DNA from: Aeromicrobium sp. A1-2 | GTDB taxonomy: Bacteria > Actinomycetota > Actinomycetes > Propionibacteriales > Nocardioidaceae | DNA length: 64,000 nt | Direction: 5' to 3' | NCBI RefSeq assembly: GCF_003443875.1 | Contig: NZ_CP027482.1 | Location: 2,108,001 to 2,172,000, forward strand | Shown here: positions 60,516-64,000 of the stretch, piece by piece | Layout: each line of letters starts with the position of its first letter | Numbering within the stretch: position 1 is the first letter of the stretch | Program-made: the position numbers and the translations under genes | The notes under the pieces: generated by a model | The model's input: only the letters and a program-made list of their open reading frames with translations | Told to the model about the DNA's origin: nothing | Databases searched by the model: none

Positions 60516-60959
60516 ATGCCCACACGTACAGCCCGCACCGCCTGGGAAGGCAGCATCGAGCAGGGATCCGGACAGGTCGAGCTCACCAGCTCGGGCCTCG
60601 GGACGTTCGAGGTCTCCTTCCCGCAGCGCACCTCCGAGGACGGAGGCGGCGTGACGAACCCCGAAGAGATGCTCGGCGCCTCGCACTCGGCCTGCTACGC
60701 CATGCAGCTGTCTGCCGTGCTCGGCCAGGCCGGCGGAACGGTCCACTCGCTCGAGGTCAAGGCCGATGTCTCGATCGGCTCCGACCCGGCCGGCGGGTTC
60801 AAGATCACCGGGATCGCCCTCACGGTTCGTGGGGAGGTCGACGGCGTCGACGACGCCGGCTTCGTCGCTGCGGCTGAGGACGCGAAGGTCGGCTGCCCCA
60901 TCAGCAAGGCGCTGGCGGGGGTCGACATCACGCTCGATGCAGCGCTCGAGACCGCCTAG
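60516..60959 (+). CDS. OsmC/Ohr-family peroxidase
   Basis: 147 residues; GAGGGAG at 60504-60511 sets the ATG. Reduces organic hydroperoxides with two cysteines: peroxidatic Cys in SHSACYAM (about 60) and resolving Cys in KVGCPISKAL (about 128). TNPEEMLGASHSAC is the OsmC rather than Ohr form. It is followed 24 bases later by the AlkZ-like gene, probably in one transcript. Confidence 0.94.
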   Translation: MPTRTARTAWEGSIEQGSGQVELTSSGLGTFEVSFPQRTSEDGGGVTNPEEMLGASHSACYAMQLSAVLGQAGGTVHSLEVKADVSIGSDPAGGFKITGIALTVRGEVDGVDDAGFVAAAEDAKVGCPISKALAGVDITLDAALETA

Positions 60960-60983
60960 TACCCCACGAAGGACCCCCGACCG

Positions 60984-62030
60984 GTGAAACCCTCCATTCC
61001 CGGACGCCTGCACGCGCTCGGTCTGGTCGCGCCACGGTTCGACCACGCCGTCGACGTCGTGCGCCACCTGACCTGCGTCCAGTCCCAGCTCCATGACATG
61101 GCGCTGTGGTCAGTGGCTCGCCGGACCCCCGGCCTCACGTTGGCGGACGCCCGTGCCGCGTTCGAGCGCGGTGATTTTCTCCGGACGCACACCATGCGAG
61201 GGACGTGGCACTTCATCGACCCTGCGGACATCCACTGGCTGCTCACGCTGACCGCGCCGCGGATGCGGCAGCAGATGTCGTCGACCAACAAGGCCATCGG
61301 GCTGAGCGACGAGCGACTCGATCAGTGCGCCGACGTGATCGTCCAGATGTTGGCCGCCGGAACACCCCACACGCGACCCGAGCTGGCGGCAGGGCTCGAG
61401 GCGGCCGGTCTCCTCCATGCGGGTCAGGAGCTCGCGCACGTCGTCATGCATACCGAGATCAGCGCCCTGATCGTCAGCGGGCCGATGCGCGGCAAGCAGC
61501 ACACCTACGTTCCGCTGCCCCCACCACCGATCCTGCCTGACCGCGAGATCCTGCTCGCCGAGGCAGCCACACGCTATGCCCGCGGGCACGGACCGGTTCG
61601 GGACAAGGACCTTGCGTGGTGGACGGGCCTGACCCTGACAGACAGCCGCCGGGCGATCCAGCTGGCCGGTCTACGCCAGATGCTGGTCGACGACGAGCAG
61701 TACTGGGCGCTGGACGAACCGATCGAGGCTGAGGTCCCACGAGTCATGCTGATGTCGAACTTCGACGAGTACATCTCGTACGCCCGCGATCCAGGGGACT
61801 ACGCACGCTTCGCCGGCACGGCCAGTGACGTCATGCGCGGCGGCGGTCTGCTGATGATCGACGGCCGTTTGGCTGGCACCTGGACACGGACGATCTCGAC
61901 GACCGCAGTCGAGATCGTGATCGATCGGGCTGCGCCCATGGGCTCGGCCACCCGGGCCGCTCTCGACGCCGAAGCCGCAACCTTCGGTCGGTTCGTGGAC
62001 CGTGAACCACGACTCGTCTTGACGACCTGA
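60984..62030 (+). CDS. AlkZ/YcaQ-family winged-helix protein
   Basis: 348 residues, GTG start. HTH_42 (AlkZ-like) fold of tandem winged helices. The Q-x-Q motif (Gln33-Ser-Gln35 in CVQSQLHDMALW), MRGTWHFIDPAD and the late YISYARDP and GRLAGTW segments match the family whose Streptomyces member opens azinomycin interstrand crosslinks and E. coli YcaQ repairs alkylated bases. The Q-x-Q is the catalytic water site, so a DNA glycosylase activity is likely. Confidence 0.85.
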   Translation: MKPSIPGRLHALGLVAPRFDHAVDVVRHLTCVQSQLHDMALWSVARRTPGLTLADARAAFERGDFLRTHTMRGTWHFIDPADIHWLLTLTAPRMRQQMSSTNKAIGLSDERLDQCADVIVQMLAAGTPHTRPELAAGLEAAGLLHAGQELAHVVMHTEISALIVSGPMRGKQHTYVPLPPPPILPDREILLAEAATRYARGHGPVRDKDLAWWTGLTLTDSRRAIQLAGLRQMLVDDEQYWALDEPIEAEVPRVMLMSNFDEYISYARDPGDYARFAGTASDVMRGGGLLMIDGRLAGTWTRTISTTAVEIVIDRAAPMGSATRAALDAEAATFGRFVDREPRLVLTT

Positions 62031-62202
62031 GCGGCCTGCCGTGCCGACCCGGCATGTGGTCTACGGACCCTCCGTCTGATGGCGCCGCAACGGAGCCGCA
62101 ATAAGGGCCGGGCCTGCCTGCGCACGGCTAGGACGTCGCGTTACGCTGGGGAGGTAGTTTTTCGTATGCGCCAGCACACAATTGGAAGAGGCGATCGAGG
62201 TC

Positions 62203-64000
62203 GTGGCCGAGTCCTCACAAGACCATTCAGCACCTGATTTCGGCACGAATCAGTGGCTCGTCGAAGAGATGTACGAGCGATTCGAGCAAGACCCGACCTC
62301 GGTGGACGAGACCTGGGTGACATTCTTCCGCACCGGGGACGGTCAGTCGCTGACTAACGGCTCGGCCGCGCAGCCCGCAGCCGCTGACGCGCAGGCCGCG
62401 CCCGCCCCGGCGCCGACCTCCCCCGCTTCGACGACTCCGCCCGCGCCCAAGACGAAGCCCGTCACGGTGACCCCGGCCCAGAGCCAGATCGCCGCGCCCC
62501 TGCACAAGGAGGCTGACAAGCCCCTGCCGCCCGTGGCGGAGGCTCCGGCGGCACCGGTCAAGTCGGTCGCGACCCCCAACGGCAAGCCGACCGAGCCCCC
62601 CGCCAAAGTCGGGCCCGGCGACGTCGAGAACGTGATCCTGCGTGGAGCCGCTGCCCGCACAGTGGCGAACATGGATGCCAGTCTCGCGGTGCCGACTGCG
62701 ACAAGTGTCCGGTCGGTCCCGGTCAAGCTGCTGTTCGACAACCGAGTCGTGATCAACAACCACCTCGCCCGTGCTCGCGGCGGCAAGGTGTCGTTCACCC
62801 ACCTGATCGGCTGGGCGATCGTCAAGGCGCTCAAGGCGATCCCGGAGATGAACACGGGCTTCGACGTCGTCAACGGCAAGCCCAACCAGCTCAAGCCCGA
62901 GCACATCAACTTCGGCCTCGCGATCGACCTCAAGAAGCCCGACGGCTCGCGCACGCTGCTGGTCCCCTCGATCAAGGCCGCCGACACCCTCGGGTTCGCG
63001 GCGTTCTGGGCCGCCTACGAGACGATGGTCAAGAAGGCACGCGACGGCAAGCTCGAGGTCGTCGACTTCCAGGGCACGACGGTCAGCCTGACCAACCCCG
63101 GCGGCATCGGCACCAACCACTCGATCCCCCGCCTGATGCAGGGCCAGGGCGTCATCGTGGGCGTCGGCTCGATGGAGTACCCCCCGGAGTTCCAGGGCGC
63201 CAGCGACCACACGCTCGCGCAGATGGCAATCTCCAAGATGGTGACGCTGACCTCGACGTACGACCACCGGGTCATCCAGGGCGCACAGTCCGGCGAGTTC
63301 CTCAAGACGATCCATGCCCTGTTGCTGGGCGAGGACGGCTTCTACGACGAGATTTTCAGCGCGCTGAAGATCCCCTACGAGCCGATCCGCTGGGCGCAGG
63401 ACATCGCAGTCAGCCACGACGACGAGGTGCACAAGCAGGCCCGCGTCCTCGAGCTGATCCACGCCTTCCGTGTGCGCGGCCACCTGATGGCCGACACCAA
63501 CCCGCTCGACAACACCCCCCGCAGCCACCCTGATCTCGACACAGCGTCGCACGACCTGACGCTGTGGGACCTGGATCGGGAGTTCGCGACCGGCTCGTTC
63601 AAGACCGAGAAGCGCTTCATGAAGCTGCGCGAGATCCTCGGTATCCTGCGCGACTCCTACGCCCGCACGATCGGCCTGGAGTACATGCACATCCAGGAGC
63701 CGGAGGAGCGCGCCTGGTTCCAGGAGCGCATCGAGCGTCCGCACACCAAGCCGCCGCGCGAGGAGCAGCTCCGCATCCTGCAGAAGCTCAACCAGGCCGA
63801 GGCCTTCGAGACCTTCCTGCAGACCAAGTTCGTCGGCCAGAAGCGATTCAGCCTCGAGGGCGGCGAGACCACGGTCCCCGTGCTCGACGAGATCTGCGAA
63901 GCGGCAGCGGCAGACCGGCTCGAAGAGGTCTGCATCGGCATGGCCCACCGCGGCCGGCTCAATGTCCTGGTCAACATCGCCGGCAAGCACGCCAGCTCGG
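62203..64000 (+). CDS. kgd: Multifunctional 2-oxoglutarate decarboxylase/dehydrogenase, 3'-truncated
   Basis: First ~599 residues; the gene runs off the window. GTG start just before the E1o-like beginning (FGTNQWLVEEMYERFEQDPTSVDETW). A Pro/Ala linker (~60-135) leads to an E2-type acyltransferase domain (VPVKLLFDNRVVINNHL..., TYDHRVIQGAQSGEF) without a lipoyl domain, then the thiamine-dependent E1 (HKQARVLELIHAFRVRGHLMADTNPLD, GMAHRGRLNVLVN). This fusion is typical of actinobacterial SucA/Kgd, which works with the shared E2 and is controlled by a GarA/OdhI-type FHA protein. Confidence 0.95.
   Translation, partial: MAESSQDHSAPDFGTNQWLVEEMYERFEQDPTSVDETWVTFFRTGDGQSLTNGSAAQPAAADAQAAPAPAPTSPASTTPPAPKTKPVTVTPAQSQIAAPLHKEADKPLPPVAEAPAAPVKSVATPNGKPTEPPAKVGPGDVENVILRGAAARTVANMDASLAVPTATSVRSVPVKLLFDNRVVINNHLARARGGKVSFTHLIGWAIVKALKAIPEMNTGFDVVNGKPNQLKPEHINFGLAIDLKKPDGSRTLLVPSIKAADTLGFAAFWAAYETMVKKARDGKLEVVDFQGTTVSLTNPGGIGTNHSIPRLMQGQGVIVGVGSMEYPPEFQGASDHTLAQMAISKMVTLTSTYDHRVIQGAQSGEFLKTIHALLLGEDGFYDEIFSALKIPYEPIRWAQDIAVSHDDEVHKQARVLELIHAFRVRGHLMADTNPLDNTPRSHPDLDTASHDLTLWDLDREFATGSFKTEKRFMKLREILGILRDSYARTIGLEYMHIQEPEERAWFQERIERPHTKPPREEQLRILQKLNQAEAFETFLQTKFVGQKRFSLEGGETTVPVLDEICEAAAADRLEEVCIGMAHRGRLNVLVNIAGKHASS

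Noticed and set aside
60314..61094. Minus-strand ORFs opposite OsmC
   Set aside because: Antisense shadows of the OsmC gene without motifs.

Overview
The window is chromosomal DNA from a high-GC actinobacterium. Its features include GTG/TTG starts, ATGA and GTGA stop/start overlaps, NucS in place of MutS/MutL, the long two-domain 2-oxoglutarate decarboxylase Kgd, a WecA-type transferase next to the ATP synthase operon, and DivIVA-like coiled coils. Overall content looks like the family Nocardioidaceae (Aeromicrobium or Nocardioides type), but that placement is inferred from gene content and was not computed. I see no transposase, integrase, phage gene or CRISPR array. The region reads as a stable core segment with scattered small lineage-specific genes.

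Left part (1-18 kb). A 5'-truncated amidohydrolase is followed, on the minus strand, by an alpha-glucan-to-trehalose operon: malQ, glgX, treY, an aldo/keto reductase and treZ. Next come an enoyl-CoA hydratase, a lone HPr (ptsH) preceded by a curious split small ORF, a DUF6458-like membrane protein, an ArsR-type regulator coupled to an MFS exporter with a clear candidate operator, a secreted alpha/beta hydrolase, a membrane-anchored HtrA-like protease, a GNAT-like/Nudix fusion and a cold shock protein.

Middle (18-36 kb). Envelope proteins of unknown role come first, including one with an acidic 35-residue repeat and a Pro-Glu tract. A YbbN-like thioredoxin/TPR protein lacking its CxxC follows. 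Then comes a dispersed acyl-CoA module: meaB, acetyl-CoA acetyltransferase, methylmalonyl-CoA epimerase, crotonyl-CoA carboxylase/reductase (ccr), an unusual 3-hydroxybutyryl-CoA dehydrogenase, a MeaA-type ethylmalonyl-CoA mutase and a PduO-type cobalamin adenosyltransferase. Together these cover the characteristic steps of the ethylmalonyl-CoA route. Three of the promoters share an imperfect palindrome that may be a common operator. Mixed in are NucS, a ferritin with an IdeR/DtxR-like iron box, a tiny Cys/Lys-rich protein on the other side of that box, and a lipoprotein resembling Streptomyces subtilisin inhibitor.

Right part (36.6-59.2 kb). Running leftwards is argS-lysA-hom-thrC-thrB-rho-rpmE-prfA-prmC-sua5-wecA-atpIBEFHAGDC-DUF2550, the same order as in Mycobacterium tuberculosis, with three extra genes inserted: an MmpS-like protein, a glutathione peroxidase and a small membrane protein. 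Rho carries an Asn/Arg-rich disordered insertion. Beyond argS are a solitary response regulator, tRNA-Arg(CCG), the wreck of an arsenate-reductase/low-molecular-weight phosphatase-like gene, an OsmC-family peroxidase, an AlkZ/YcaQ-family protein and the first ~600 codons of kgd, cut by the window end.
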